24,933 nt of DNA, taken from an uncultured Porphyromonas sp. Its GTDB lineage: Bacteria; Bacteroidota; Bacteroidia; Bacteroidales; Porphyromonadaceae. This document shows positions 7,916 through 15,684 of the stretch, one piece after another. Below the pieces are notes generated by a model. The model saw only the letters and a list, made by a program, of their open reading frames with translations, was not told where the DNA came from and did no database searches. The DNA is taken from contig UQBE01000034.1 of assembly GCA_900539155.1 (NCBI GenBank), positions 1 to 24,933 of the forward strand, read 5' to 3'. Positions within the stretch are counted from its first letter, which is position 1; every line of letters begins with the position of its first letter. Position numbers and translations under genes: made by a program.

Positions 7916-8305
7916 CTAGGACTCGGCACTGCCCTGTCGTCGCATCCAGTCAGCGTATCGCCTGACCACCTCTGAGATGTCCATATTGAGCACCTTGAGC
8001 TGTGCGAATAGCTCAGGTAGTCGCTCCTCCGTCAGCTCGCGGTAAGCCTCGTTGCGTAGGAGCATCTCGGCGGTGTCGGAGACAAAGAGCCCCAACCCTT
8101 TACGCGGATAAATGAGTCCTTCGCTCTGAAGGTTTTCGTAAGCCCTGAAGATGGTATTGGCATTGGTCTCCAGCTCAGCTGCGAGCTGGCGCACGCTCGG
8201 GATCTGCGTCCCCGCGGGGTACTCGCCCGAGAGGATTTTCTCCTTGATGCGCTGCTCTATCTGAGCGTAGATGACTACTTGCGGATTAAAGCGTGGTGTG
8301 ATCAT
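7916..8305 (-). CDS. GntR-family regulator, YtrA subfamily
   Basis: This 129-residue DNA-binding repressor has an N-terminal winged helix (IYAQIEQRIKEKILSGEYP at about 12-30, IPSVRQLAAELETNANTIFRAY at about 35-56, GLIYPRKGLGLFV at about 63-75). A short helical C-terminus (about 80-125) replaces the ligand domain of other GntR classes. That small form is typical of YtrA regulators, which control ABC transporter genes in their own operon. Here it is the third gene, 27 bases after the permease, whereas in many YtrA operons the regulator comes first. It probably represses the promoter at 10185-10214. The inducer is unknown; cell-wall antibiotics are the usual one in Gram-positive relatives. Confidence 0.93.
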   Translation of the reverse strand: MITPRFNPQVVIYAQIEQRIKEKILSGEYPAGTQIPSVRQLAAELETNANTIFRAYENLQSEGLIYPRKGLGLFVSDTAEMLLRNEAYRELTEERLPELFAQLKVLNMDISEVVRRYADWMRRQGSAES

Positions 8306-8332
8306 GATCGATGGTTAAGGGGGAGGGAGGGG

Positions 8333-9208
8333 TTATGCCTTGACCTGCTTGCGTCGGAGCGAGCCGAGCCCGAGCCAAATCATCGCAAAGGCGTAGAGAT
8401 AGATGGGTATCGTCATAGCGAGGAGCGAGATGCTGAGCTCACCCTGCTCGAACTCTAGTACCAAGTGGTCCCCAGCCCTGTCTGGACTTATGGAACAAAT
8501 GTCTAGCAAATGCATCAGCATGCTAACGCCAAGCACCGAAAGGACGAAGATCCCGAAGCCAATCCCCATAAAGCGCAGGATGGCTCGTATCGGCTTGCGT
8601 GCCGAGATGAGACAGTAGATGTAAGTAGCATAGCTCGCCAGCTGCATAGAAATCATTAGACTTACCGCCCACGCAGAGTCCAGCGATGGCTTGCTATAGC
8701 CTAGAGGGTCTATGAGGACCTCTGAATATTGCGCAAGGACCTGCACACCATCGATGAGTGCCCAGAAGAGCATGTAGAGGGTCCAGGCGACCATTCCTAG
8801 GATAGGCGTGATGATGTGCAGCACCAGCGTCAAGAGGATGAGCGATATGTACTTCTCCGTAGCTGAGGCGGGAATCTGTAGATAGAGAGGCGAGTAGTGA
8901 CCGTTGACACGTTTGTTGTAACTAATCAGCGTCGCGGTAGAGACCGCGAGGAGGCCACAGTATAAGCAAGCGGTGTAAATGCCACGTGCATCTGTAGCAT
9001 TGCCCCCCATCCCGAAGAGCATGCCGAGCAGAGCTGACACGATGACAGGCACGAATGCGGCGAGAAGACCAGCTGTAAGGATTTGAATCCACTGTCTATG
9101 GTGAAAGGCGAAGTCTAGCTGCAGAAGCTGTCCGAGACGCTTGAAGCTAAAGGAGCTGCCACCAGCCTTGGATGTAGTGGCGGTTGTGGAATGAGCAGAT
9201 TTATTCAT
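8333..9208 (-). CDS. ABC transporter permease-like membrane protein
   Basis: The 291-residue product has about six hydrophobic helices (roughly 42-65, 75-97, 122-150, 180-203, 213-235 and 260-282) and a soluble N-terminus of about 30 residues rich in Ser and Thr. This matches the ABC-2-type permeases paired with YtrA regulators. It lies between the ATPase (27-base gap) and the regulator (27-base gap), so it probably forms the membrane half of that exporter. There is no residue-level signature that gives a substrate. The function rests on topology and context. Confidence 0.75.
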   Translation of the reverse strand: MNKSAHSTTATTSKAGGSSFSFKRLGQLLQLDFAFHHRQWIQILTAGLLAAFVPVIVSALLGMLFGMGGNATDARGIYTACLYCGLLAVSTATLISYNKRVNGHYSPLYLQIPASATEKYISLILLTLVLHIITPILGMVAWTLYMLFWALIDGVQVLAQYSEVLIDPLGYSKPSLDSAWAVSLMISMQLASYATYIYCLISARKPIRAILRFMGIGFGIFVLSVLGVSMLMHLLDICSISPDRAGDHLVLEFEQGELSISLLAMTIPIYLYAFAMIWLGLGSLRRKQVKA

Positions 9209-9235
9209 AGGAAGAGCGGTGCTTGCGTAGTGAGT

Positions 9236-10156
9236 CTATCTTGTGAGGGGACGTGAGAGATGCTGTAGTACCGCCTCAGTGTTGTACATAAGAGCGTTGA
9301 AAAAGAGCTCCATCGAGAAGCCTCCCGTCTGGGCAACCTCTGGCGTGCGGGGCGTCATTACGACCTCTCCCCATACGGAGGGCTCGCTATACAGTGGCGC
9401 TACGTGAGGAGCCTCGGCGGCGGTGCCGCAATAGAAAGCGCTCTCGAGACGAGCAATTGTCTCGTTGCAGATGACCTGATTCTGATGAAGTATCATAAGA
9501 CGATCTATCATCTGCTCTAGGTCGCGCACCTGGTGGGTGCTGATGAGTACGGTCTGCTCGTCGGAGATGTGCTGGACGAGTAGCTGACGGAACTTGCTCT
9601 TCGACGGGATGTCCAGTCCATTAGTTGGCTCATCCAGGAGGAGGAGTGGTACGCGAAGTGAGAGCGCTAGCACGAGTGCCACTTTTTTCTTCTGACCCAT
9701 CGACAGACGGCGCAGGTTATTTGTCGGCGGTACGTCCAGCTCTTTCAGGAGTTGTCGGGCAAGAAGTGCATCGTAGTGCGGATAGAATTGTCCGGCTCCG
9801 TCGAGGTACTGTGTCGCCGATGTAGCTGGGAGCTGCACCTCCTCAGGAAGATAGTACACCTCTTGAAGGAGAGGCACCGAGCGCTCTCTGCTGGAGTGCC
9901 CGAGTACGGTGAGCGAACCGCCCTTAGCTAGGAGCAGTCCTGAGAGGAGCTTGAGGAGAGTCGTCTTGCCCTCGCCATTCTTTCCTAGTAGCCCCGTGAT
10001 AGAGCCAGCGGGCAGTGTGAAGCTTAGCCCCTTGAAGAGCGGATGACTACCATAAGAGAAGCGTACATTCTGAGCCTGGATGACCAGACTCGGGGGAATC
10101 ATTGTCGTTGTTTCTGACTGCATATCTGACTGCATATATAGATTACCGCTGAACAT
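9236..10156 (-). CDS. ABC transporter ATP-binding protein
   Basis: This is the cytoplasmic ATPase that powers the permease encoded next. Domains are clear: Walker A GKNGEGKT at 58-65, Q-loop near YYLPEEVQLP, a degenerate signature LSMGQKKKVALVLAL, Walker B LLLLDEPTNGLD and the H-loop in LISTHQVRD. The last 75 residues lie beyond the ATPase core and match nothing I recognise. The 306-residue length depends on the first Met. Met8, Met12 and Met19 are alternatives, and Met19 (10102) would put the usual domain start at the N-terminus. A canonical promoter ends 28 bases before the first Met. Confidence 0.93.
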   Translation of the reverse strand: MFSGNLYMQSDMQSETTTMIPPSLVIQAQNVRFSYGSHPLFKGLSFTLPAGSITGLLGKNGEGKTTLLKLLSGLLLAKGGSLTVLGHSSRERSVPLLQEVYYLPEEVQLPATSATQYLDGAGQFYPHYDALLARQLLKELDVPPTNNLRRLSMGQKKKVALVLALSLRVPLLLLDEPTNGLDIPSKSKFRQLLVQHISDEQTVLISTHQVRDLEQMIDRLMILHQNQVICNETIARLESAFYCGTAAEAPHVAPLYSEPSVWGEVVMTPRTPEVAQTGGFSMELFFNALMYNTEAVLQHLSRPLTR

Positions 10157-10184
10157 TTAACTGTATTGTCTAGATAAGACACTG

Positions 10185-10214
10185 CAAAGGTAGCGATATA
10201 TTTTTAAATTGCAA
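10185..10214 (-). promoter_or_regulatory. Promoter of the ABC/GntR operon
   Basis: On the minus strand, TTG (10214-10212), 19 bases and TACCTTTG (10192-10185) match the consensus closely. This is the expected target of the YtrA-type repressor, but I see no clear operator palindrome overlapping it. Confidence 0.8.
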
Positions 10215-10277
10215 GGCATCCAGGCGAAAGGGATTCTCCCCCCTTCGCTCAGTCAGTCTCCGCAAATGGCTTGATTG

Positions 10278-10679
10278 CTACAGAATAATGAGGACAAGTA
10301 GCGCAAGTATCATCCCGATACAGGCTAACATGAGGAGCAGAATGGTGAGCCGCTTCTCCAGCGACCAGGAGGCAGGGAGAGGTAGTTGTGTGACCCACTG
10401 TGTGAGCCGTGTGGTAGGCTCGGCGCTCTCGTCGGGAAGTGTGAGCTGACCTGTCGCAATCAGCTCCTGTATCTCTGGACGAAAACGCTCAGGCACCTCA
10501 ACGATGAAGCCCCCGACATCGACGAAAGCGCTGAGCATACGTGCGCTGTAGCTGTTGCGTATCGTAGCAGGGATGCCATAATCAGCGAGCAGGTCTAGGA
10601 GATCTATCGCCTCTTGCTCGACTTGGTAAGAGGCAAGCTGTACCATTCGGTCGTCAGTCATACTGTGCTGGGTGGTCAC
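10278..10679 (-). CDS. DUF2007-like protein with C-terminal membrane helix
   Basis: The 133 residues contain a small alpha/beta domain (MVQLASYQVEQEAIDLLDLL, then GIPATIRN and a GGFIVEVPE strand). This resembles DUF2007, a putative signal-transducing domain of unknown ligand. One membrane helix lies at about 110-132, so the domain would face the cytoplasm. The reading frame overlaps nadD by 26 bases from the first Met; Met7 (10661) would reduce the overlap to 8. The two are clearly translated from one message. No molecular function can be claimed. Confidence 0.75.
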   Translation of the reverse strand: MTTQHSMTDDRMVQLASYQVEQEAIDLLDLLADYGIPATIRNSYSARMLSAFVDVGGFIVEVPERFRPEIQELIATGQLTLPDESAEPTTRLTQWVTQLPLPASWSLEKRLTILLLMLACIGMILALLVLIIL

Positions 10680-11331
10680 TTGTTAGTGTAAGCGTGTCGT
10701 AAAGCTCCGGCAGTGGGAGCCAATGTCTCAGGTCTCGCTCCTCACGAATTGCCTGACGTATCGCAGTCGAGGAAACTTCTATCTGGGGTGCTTCCGACAT
10801 GATTCGGATCTGAGCTGTGGGGTATCGGGAGGCAAGCTGCGATAGGTCGTGACCTCTCCGCGGATACACCACGAGCGGCACCTGAGCGACCAGCTCCTGA
10901 TAGCGATACCACTGGGAGAGGGAGGCTAAGCTGTCGGCACCGATGATGAGACTAAAGGCGCAGTCCGGATAGTACTCCTGCATAGCCGTGATCGTCTCTA
11001 GGGTGTAATGCGGTGATGGTAGTAGCGACTCGATGTTGCAGAGACGGTAGCGGTCGTCCGACTGAATCGCACGCTCGATGAGCTCACAGCGGAGCTCATA
11101 GAAGAAAGCTGTCGAGGTCTCCTTGAGCGGGTTCTGAGGTGTAGGCAAGAACCACACCTGCTCCAGCCCCGACTGTTCGGGATAAGCCAAGAGGTAGTCG
11201 CAAAGAGCTAGATGCCCTATGTGCAGCGGGTCAAAGCTTCCTCCGAAGAGCCCCACGGCACCCCCACACCCCCCTGAAGTTTCAAGGGGTGCGGGTCTTA
11301 GTTTCGAGGTCATCTCCATCGACCGTTCCAT
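10654..11331 (-). CDS. nadD: Nicotinate-nucleotide adenylyltransferase
   Basis: NadD adenylates nicotinate mononucleotide to deamido-NAD in NAD synthesis. The nucleotidyltransferase signature GLFGGSFDPLHIGH lies at 27-40 and VSSTAIRQAIREE near 187-199. The ATG start adds about 25 residues before the usual N-terminus. A GTG at 11256 would give the normal beginning VGLFGGSFDP, and the inverted repeat at 11260-11296 would then lie directly upstream in the leader. The gene is 39 bases after the Wzc-like gene and overlaps the DUF2007 gene, so all three are probably cotranscribed. Function is secure; the start is not. Confidence 0.95.
   Translation of the reverse strand: MERSMEMTSKLRPAPLETSGGCGGAVGLFGGSFDPLHIGHLALCDYLLAYPEQSGLEQVWFLPTPQNPLKETSTAFFYELRCELIERAIQSDDRYRLCNIESLLPSPHYTLETITAMQEYYPDCAFSLIIGADSLASLSQWYRYQELVAQVPLVVYPRRGHDLSQLASRYPTAQIRIMSEAPQIEVSSTAIRQAIREERDLRHWLPLPELYDTLTLTSDHPAQYD
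11260..11296 (-). promoter_or_regulatory. GC-rich inverted repeat at the nadD start
   Basis: On the minus strand ACCCGCACCCC pairs imperfectly with GGGGGGTGTGGGGGT around TTGAAACTTCA. It lies inside the ATG-started frame but would end four bases before the alternative GTG start, where it could hide the translation start. No function is proven. Confidence 0.35.
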
Positions 11332-11370
11332 AGTCCAGCTGGGGGAGCTATAGGCAAGGGCTCTGCGACC

Positions 11371-13011
11371 TTAGTCGATCCAGAGCGTATGCCACTTAGA
11401 GAGATTCAACTGCTGACGCACCTCCATCTGCTTGACTACGCGTCGTATAGACCGAATGCGTGTAGCCTCTCTATAAATAGCGCAGTAGCTCTGCTCGACA
11501 CGCTCTGAGAGCGAGTAAGCGAGCGGGTCCTGAGCCAAGGCTGGTGGTACGATGATAAGTAGCTGGTACTGCGTCTGTAGTTGCTGCATCTGCTGCTGGA
11601 AAGCTGTCGACCCTATCAGCCCAGGTGTGAGCTGCGTGTGGCAGACTGCTTTCTGGGGCTTGTCAGTCATCTTTTTGCTTGGCAGGTCAAGGGACCAGAC
11701 ACCACAAGAGACACCTCGCTGCTGTAGTGCTTGCTGTAGCTCGCAGACGAGCTGAGAGTGCGCCTTAACCCTGTCGGGCGTGGCGAGAAGTACGGTGCGC
11801 TGCTCCCCTTGAGGTGCAAGCGCTGTGGCAAGCTCCTCGAGGTTGGGATAGAGTGGTCTCCTACCCCAGCGAGCGCGCTTGAGATCTAGCGTGAGACGCT
11901 CACGCAGGAGCGTCGGCAGCTCTGAGAGGTAGTGGATTACCCCAAGGACAGCCCAGTAAATGTACATAAGGAAGAGCGGTAGGAGCAGTCCCAGCAATCC
12001 CATCCCAGCGATGACGAAAAGGTCTGGCTCTATCTCCCGCAGCTCGCGAGGTTTGTCTATAAGCTTAAACGGCGAAAGCCCAGCCGGAGGCACCGTACCG
12101 ACGAATTGTCCCAGCGAGTCTACCTGTCCCTCGTCGGATAGTTGCTCGACCCAGCCTAAACTATCAGTGACAATGTACATCTCATTGAGGAGACTGAGAC
12201 AGCGACGCTCAGAGCGGTTGGATAGTAGTTCGACACGCATCACGGATGAGAGCGGGAGGTCAGCCTTTTTCATCGTCACCTGCATCTCCGTCTCATAGAC
12301 GTCTCGCGCCACGACAAGGGAAGTGTAGGTAATTGCCACCTCAGTGTATCGTTGGTCAATGTGATAAGGGAAGTGCTGCGTGGGGTCATCTAGTGTCACG
12401 GTCACGGGCCCGACGGGCGTTTCCTGCGTCGTACCGACTGGGATAACCACATCGTATGGCTCGTAGAGGGGCTGTCCCTGCACGACACCTGCGAAACCGC
12501 TCAGTGTGACTTGCTGTGGATGCACGGGGTCATCCAGACGAGCGATACAGTCCACCTTGTCCGTCGGCAGGAGATTGCCAAAGCGTACGATAATCGGTGT
12601 CTGATTATAGTAGTCCCGCATACCAAAAGGCGTCTTGACCCAGTAGTCCACCTGAAAGTCAATTCGCTTCCCAGCCTCCAGGACAGCCGTAGTCGTATTG
12701 AGCAGAGAGGCGATGTACTCAGGCGCCCACGGTGAGGTCCTGAATGCCGAGTCGCTCAGCTGCATCGTTGGCTCCGTCAGCTCGTGCGGCTCGCGTGAGG
12801 AGAGCTGCATATAGTAGGTCTGACGTCCTAAGGGACGGTACTTCACAATGCTACTACCCAGCCAGACGAAGAGGGCGATGGATAGGACAAACCAGTACCA
12901 GCGTCTCAGGAAGATAAGCAAGACTTGTGAGAAAGAGGGGCGGACGCCATACCCGTAAGAGGGCGCAGAAGAGCCAACCTCAGCTCCCTTGGTGTGCGAT
13001 GAATGAGTCAT
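11371..13011 (-). CDS. Degenerate Wzc-like protein lacking an active kinase site
   Basis: This 546-residue membrane protein is a distant paralogue of the tyrosine kinase at 4114-6615. Matching blocks appear in order: TM1 (about 36-56); VDYWVKTPFGMRDYYNQTPI (121-140) against DVQYRYRSGLRERDLYRQSP; ETPVGPVTV against ATPIGKIVV; EMQVTMKKADLPLSSVMRVE against DLQVSLQQKDASVIKLTIQ; TM2 (about 330-352). The long coiled coil is reduced to about 45 residues. The C-terminal domain keeps the fold pattern, but Walker A is replaced by LLATPDRVKAHSQ (408-420), Walker A' is VWSLDL (438-443) and Walker B lacks its Asp (YQLLIIVPPAL, 482-492). There is no tyrosine tail. It cannot be expected to bind ATP normally. 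It may be a chain-length regulator or a decoy partner for the kinase. Confidence 0.75.
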   Translation of the reverse strand: MTHSSHTKGAEVGSSAPSYGYGVRPSFSQVLLIFLRRWYWFVLSIALFVWLGSSIVKYRPLGRQTYYMQLSSREPHELTEPTMQLSDSAFRTSPWAPEYIASLLNTTTAVLEAGKRIDFQVDYWVKTPFGMRDYYNQTPIIVRFGNLLPTDKVDCIARLDDPVHPQQVTLSGFAGVVQGQPLYEPYDVVIPVGTTQETPVGPVTVTLDDPTQHFPYHIDQRYTEVAITYTSLVVARDVYETEMQVTMKKADLPLSSVMRVELLSNRSERRCLSLLNEMYIVTDSLGWVEQLSDEGQVDSLGQFVGTVPPAGLSPFKLIDKPRELREIEPDLFVIAGMGLLGLLLPLFLMYIYWAVLGVIHYLSELPTLLRERLTLDLKRARWGRRPLYPNLEELATALAPQGEQRTVLLATPDRVKAHSQLVCELQQALQQRGVSCGVWSLDLPSKKMTDKPQKAVCHTQLTPGLIGSTAFQQQMQQLQTQYQLLIIVPPALAQDPLAYSLSERVEQSYCAIYREATRIRSIRRVVKQMEVRQQLNLSKWHTLWID

Positions 13012-13031
13012 AGTATAGTTGCTAGATAATG

Positions 13032-13039
13032 CAAAGATA
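13032..13039 (-). promoter_or_regulatory. Probable promoter -7 box of the Wzc-like/nadD operon
   Basis: TATCTTTG on the minus strand lies 20 bases before the ATG at 13011. No TTG is found at the usual distance upstream, so the -33 element is weak or absent. Confidence 0.5.
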
Positions 13040-13078
13040 AGAAAGTCCGCCCGATACCGCTAGAAGAGCAAGCCTGCG

Positions 13079-14080
13079 TCAATGCGACTGCGGAAAGGAG
13101 GGACTAGAGATGGGGGTAAAAGCTAATGAGTCGCCAGACGAGACGAAGAGTAGATAGGAGACGTCAGACGAAAGTTGCTTGCGCATCGCCTCGGAGCCCT
13201 CGTAACCCGATGCCATAAAGGCCGTCGCCAGGGCATCCGCCTCGGCGCAGGTCGGAGCCAGCACCGTAGCACTCAGGATGTCGGTCTCGGCGGGATAGCC
13301 ACTCAGAGCAGAGATGGTATGCCCATAGAGCCGGCCCTCGGGAGTCACCTTGAAGTTGCGATAATTGCCGGAGGTCGCCACCCCTCCCCGCTCGCCTGGC
13401 AGGTCGATGACCTCTTGTAGCTCTTGACTGAGTCCGAGCGAGTCGAGGTCGGGCTTAGAGATGCCGATACGCCATGCAGCACCTCGAGGGTTGCGTCCCG
13501 AGTAAGCTATCTCGCCACCTATCTCCACCAGGTAGTTGGTCACACCCGCCCGGCGAAGCCTTGCGCCTACGAGGTCGGAGGCGTACCCCTTGGCAACGGA
13601 GGCGAAGTCTAGCTCCATAGAGGGCGTCTCCTTGGTTAGCTCAGCGGGGGTGCAGGAGACCTTGTCCATACCGACCAGCTCCAGCAAACTGTCCACCTGT
13701 ACCTGCGTGAGGGAATAGCCCTCCTCGAAGCCAAAGCCCCACGCATTGACCAGCGGAGCAATGGTCACGTCGTAGGCACCGCCAGACTGCTCGTAGACCC
13801 TTCGCGCTACGCTGTAGATGGCGTAGAAGGTGCTGTCCACCGTCATCGACAGGTTGTTGTTGACCGCATAGAGCATAGAGGTCGAGTCAAAGGGGTTTGC
13901 CACATGGTTGACCTCTTGTAGTGCCTCATTAATCTGGTCAGACAAGTCCTCGTCAGCCTGATAGGTAATGCGATAGAGCGTGCCGAAGATGAGTCCCTCG
14001 GCACTTCTGTAGGGCGCCTCCTTGTGGCACCCACTCAGCAGGATGAGCCAGAGCAGGAGTAAGGTGACGGTGCGACGCAT
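13079..14080 (-). CDS. apbE: FAD:protein FMN transferase (ApbE family), lipoprotein
   Basis: ApbE enzymes attach FMN covalently to Thr or Ser of target proteins such as NqrB, NqrC and RnfG, outside the cytoplasmic membrane. The 333-residue precursor has a signal peptide and lipobox LLSGC (Cys18). Family motifs visible are GTLYRITY, YDVTIAPLVNAWGFG, ELDFASVAKGYASD, VEIGGEI, GGVATSGNYRNF and EADALATAFMASG, the last holding the metal-binding Asp and Thr. One deviation stands out: the usual HTIDPxTG block reads HTISALSG. It ends an operon with a nitroreductase (15 bases upstream) and a GT2 glycosyltransferase. Confidence 0.93.
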   Translation of the reverse strand: MRRTVTLLLLWLILLSGCHKEAPYRSAEGLIFGTLYRITYQADEDLSDQINEALQEVNHVANPFDSTSMLYAVNNNLSMTVDSTFYAIYSVARRVYEQSGGAYDVTIAPLVNAWGFGFEEGYSLTQVQVDSLLELVGMDKVSCTPAELTKETPSMELDFASVAKGYASDLVGARLRRAGVTNYLVEIGGEIAYSGRNPRGAAWRIGISKPDLDSLGLSQELQEVIDLPGERGGVATSGNYRNFKVTPEGRLYGHTISALSGYPAETDILSATVLAPTCAEADALATAFMASGYEGSEAMRKQLSSDVSYLLFVSSGDSLAFTPISSPSFPQSH

Positions 14081-14095
14081 GGCGATGCGATAAGC

Positions 14096-14617
14096 TTAGA
14101 TGAAGGTGACCAACTCTTCCATCGTCTTGCGACGTGGGTTGCCCTCTTTGCCGGCAAAAGCAGGGTCGGGATGCCCCACCGCTAGGATGAGGATTGGCTC
14201 TTCATGCTCAGGTATCTGTAGTAGCTCGCAACAGATATCCTGGTCGAAAGCAGCTACGGTCGTAGCGCCTAGACCCATATCCTCCGCCTTGAGGAGCATG
14301 TGCGTCAATGCTATCGAGGTGTCTACATAGGTGAGGTCACAGTGCGGCCGCTGCCACGCCTTGTCGTGGTCGCCGATGATGACGATATAGCTCGGAGCGT
14401 GATAAAACCACGGCTGCTGACTGATGGCGTGGAGCTTCGTGCGCTCCTCCTCAGAGAGTACGACGACGAAGCGAAGGGGCTGGAAGTTCTTTGCCGAGGA
14501 AGCTAGCCGCCCAGCTTCTAGTATCGGCATGAGCTCAGCACGAGTTATCGGCTTGGCCGCGTCAAAGTGGCGTACCGTACGCCGTGTTGATATGATTTGG
14601 TCGAAGGTCTTAGTCAT
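14096..14617 (-). CDS. Nitroreductase-family flavoprotein
   Basis: This 173-residue FMN-dependent oxidoreductase is predicted to be a cytoplasmic homodimer using NAD(P)H. Visible family features are STRRTVRHF at 10-18 (phosphate-binding Arg residues), ASSAKNFQPLRFVVV (normally ASSSMNSQPWRF), HMLLKAEDMGLGATTVA, and an ILAVGHPDP block near the end. The length is typical of the short forms that act on nitro compounds, quinones or flavins. The true substrate is unknown. Its start overlaps the GT2 stop by four bases, so the two are translationally coupled, and apbE follows 15 bases later. Confidence 0.92.
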   Translation of the reverse strand: MTKTFDQIISTRRTVRHFDAAKPITRAELMPILEAGRLASSAKNFQPLRFVVVLSEEERTKLHAISQQPWFYHAPSYIVIIGDHDKAWQRPHCDLTYVDTSIALTHMLLKAEDMGLGATTVAAFDQDICCELLQIPEHEEPILILAVGHPDPAFAGKEGNPRRKTMEELVTFI

Positions 14618-15606
14618 AGTTCTGTTTCTATATTATAGATGTCACGATTGGGATCGCGGCGCGTGATCATCTCTCCGATAAAGCCTGCACAGAAGAGCTG
14701 CACGCCGATGATCATTGCTGCGAGGGAGATGTAGAAGTAGACGCGATCTGTCACGAGCGGTGCGGGGGTGCCACTGATAAGAGCGGAGAGCTTGAAGGAG
14801 AGAACGACGATGAGCGCCACAAAGCCTACGAGAAACATGAGCGACCCCCAGAAACCGAAGAAGTGCATCGGCTTGCGTCCGAAGCGATGGGTGAACCATA
14901 GCGTCAGGAGGTCGAGGTAGCCGTTGAAGAAGCGGTCTAGTCCAAACTTCGAGTGCCCATACTTACGGGGTGCGTGATGTACCACCTGCTCGCCAATCTT
15001 GGCGAAGCCTGCGTTCTTTGCCAGGTAAGGGATATAGCGATGCATATCGTTGTACAGCTCGATGCTATGCACTACCTCCGCACGGTACGCCTTGAGCCCG
15101 CAGTTAAAGTCGTGCAGGTTCTTGATTCCTGAGACGCGCCTTGCGGTCGCATTAAAGAGTTTGGTGGGAATCGTCTTCGAGAGCGGATCGTAGCGTTTCT
15201 TCTTCCATCCGCTCACGAGGTCGTACCCCTCATGAACAATCATATCGTACATCCCAGCTATCTCCTCGGGAGCGTCTTGCAGGTCGGCATCCATCGTGAA
15301 GACGACCCGTCCCTGAGCCTTAGCGAAGCCACATTGTAACGCAGGCGACTTGCCATAGTTGCGACGAAACTTGATGCCATGCACCGCTGCATCCTGGGTT
15401 GCTAGGCGCTCGATCACCTGCCACGAGCCATCGCTACTGCCATCGTCGACGAAGATAATTTCGTAGCTCAGCCCCACCTCGGCGGTGTGAGCTACGATAC
15501 GCTCGTATAGCTCGGGAAGGCTCTCAGCCTCGTTGAGCAAGGGGATAACCACGGATATGTCAGGACACGCCGTGGCATTGGGAGCGAGAGAGTTGGGATC
15601 AGTCAT
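14614..15606 (-). CDS. GT2 glycosyltransferase, dolichyl/undecaprenyl-phosphate type
   Basis: This family-2 glycosyltransferase resembles DPM1/GtrB/ArnC and moves a sugar from a nucleotide sugar to a polyprenyl phosphate on the inner face of the membrane. The 330 residues start with a GT-A fold (ISVVIPLLNEAESLPELYE at 17-35, IIFVDDGSSDGS at 50-61, RRNYGKSPALQCGF at 81-94, DADLQDAPEEI at 106-116). Two C-terminal membrane helices follow (about 250-275 and 287-310). It is the first gene of a coupled set with the nitroreductase and apbE. A TATCTTTG box lies 26 bases before its start, separating it from the hydrogenase operon. The sugar is not predictable. Confidence 0.92.
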   Translation of the reverse strand: MTDPNSLAPNATACPDISVVIPLLNEAESLPELYERIVAHTAEVGLSYEIIFVDDGSSDGSWQVIERLATQDAAVHGIKFRRNYGKSPALQCGFAKAQGRVVFTMDADLQDAPEEIAGMYDMIVHEGYDLVSGWKKKRYDPLSKTIPTKLFNATARRVSGIKNLHDFNCGLKAYRAEVVHSIELYNDMHRYIPYLAKNAGFAKIGEQVVHHAPRKYGHSKFGLDRFFNGYLDLLTLWFTHRFGRKPMHFFGFWGSLMFLVGFVALIVVLSFKLSALISGTPAPLVTDRVYFYISLAAMIIGVQLFCAGFIGEMITRRDPNRDIYNIETEL

Positions 15607-15631
15607 GAGGTCTACTTCTAGTACTGTCCCA

Positions 15632-15639
15632 CAAAGATA
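15632..15639 (-). promoter_or_regulatory. Probable promoter -7 box of the GT2 operon
   Basis: TATCTTTG on the minus strand lies in the 78-base gap between hydF and the GT2 gene. No TTG is present at the normal spacing. Confidence 0.5.
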
Positions 15640-15684
15640 CTAATTTGCTACCGACGAGCGAGCGCCACAACTGATGAGCCTCCA

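Noticed and set aside
10223..10250. Inverted repeat GGCGAAAGGG/CCCCTTCGCTC as terminator after the DUF2007 gene
   Set aside because: The stem is plausible but no T run follows on the minus strand, so I do not list it as a terminator.
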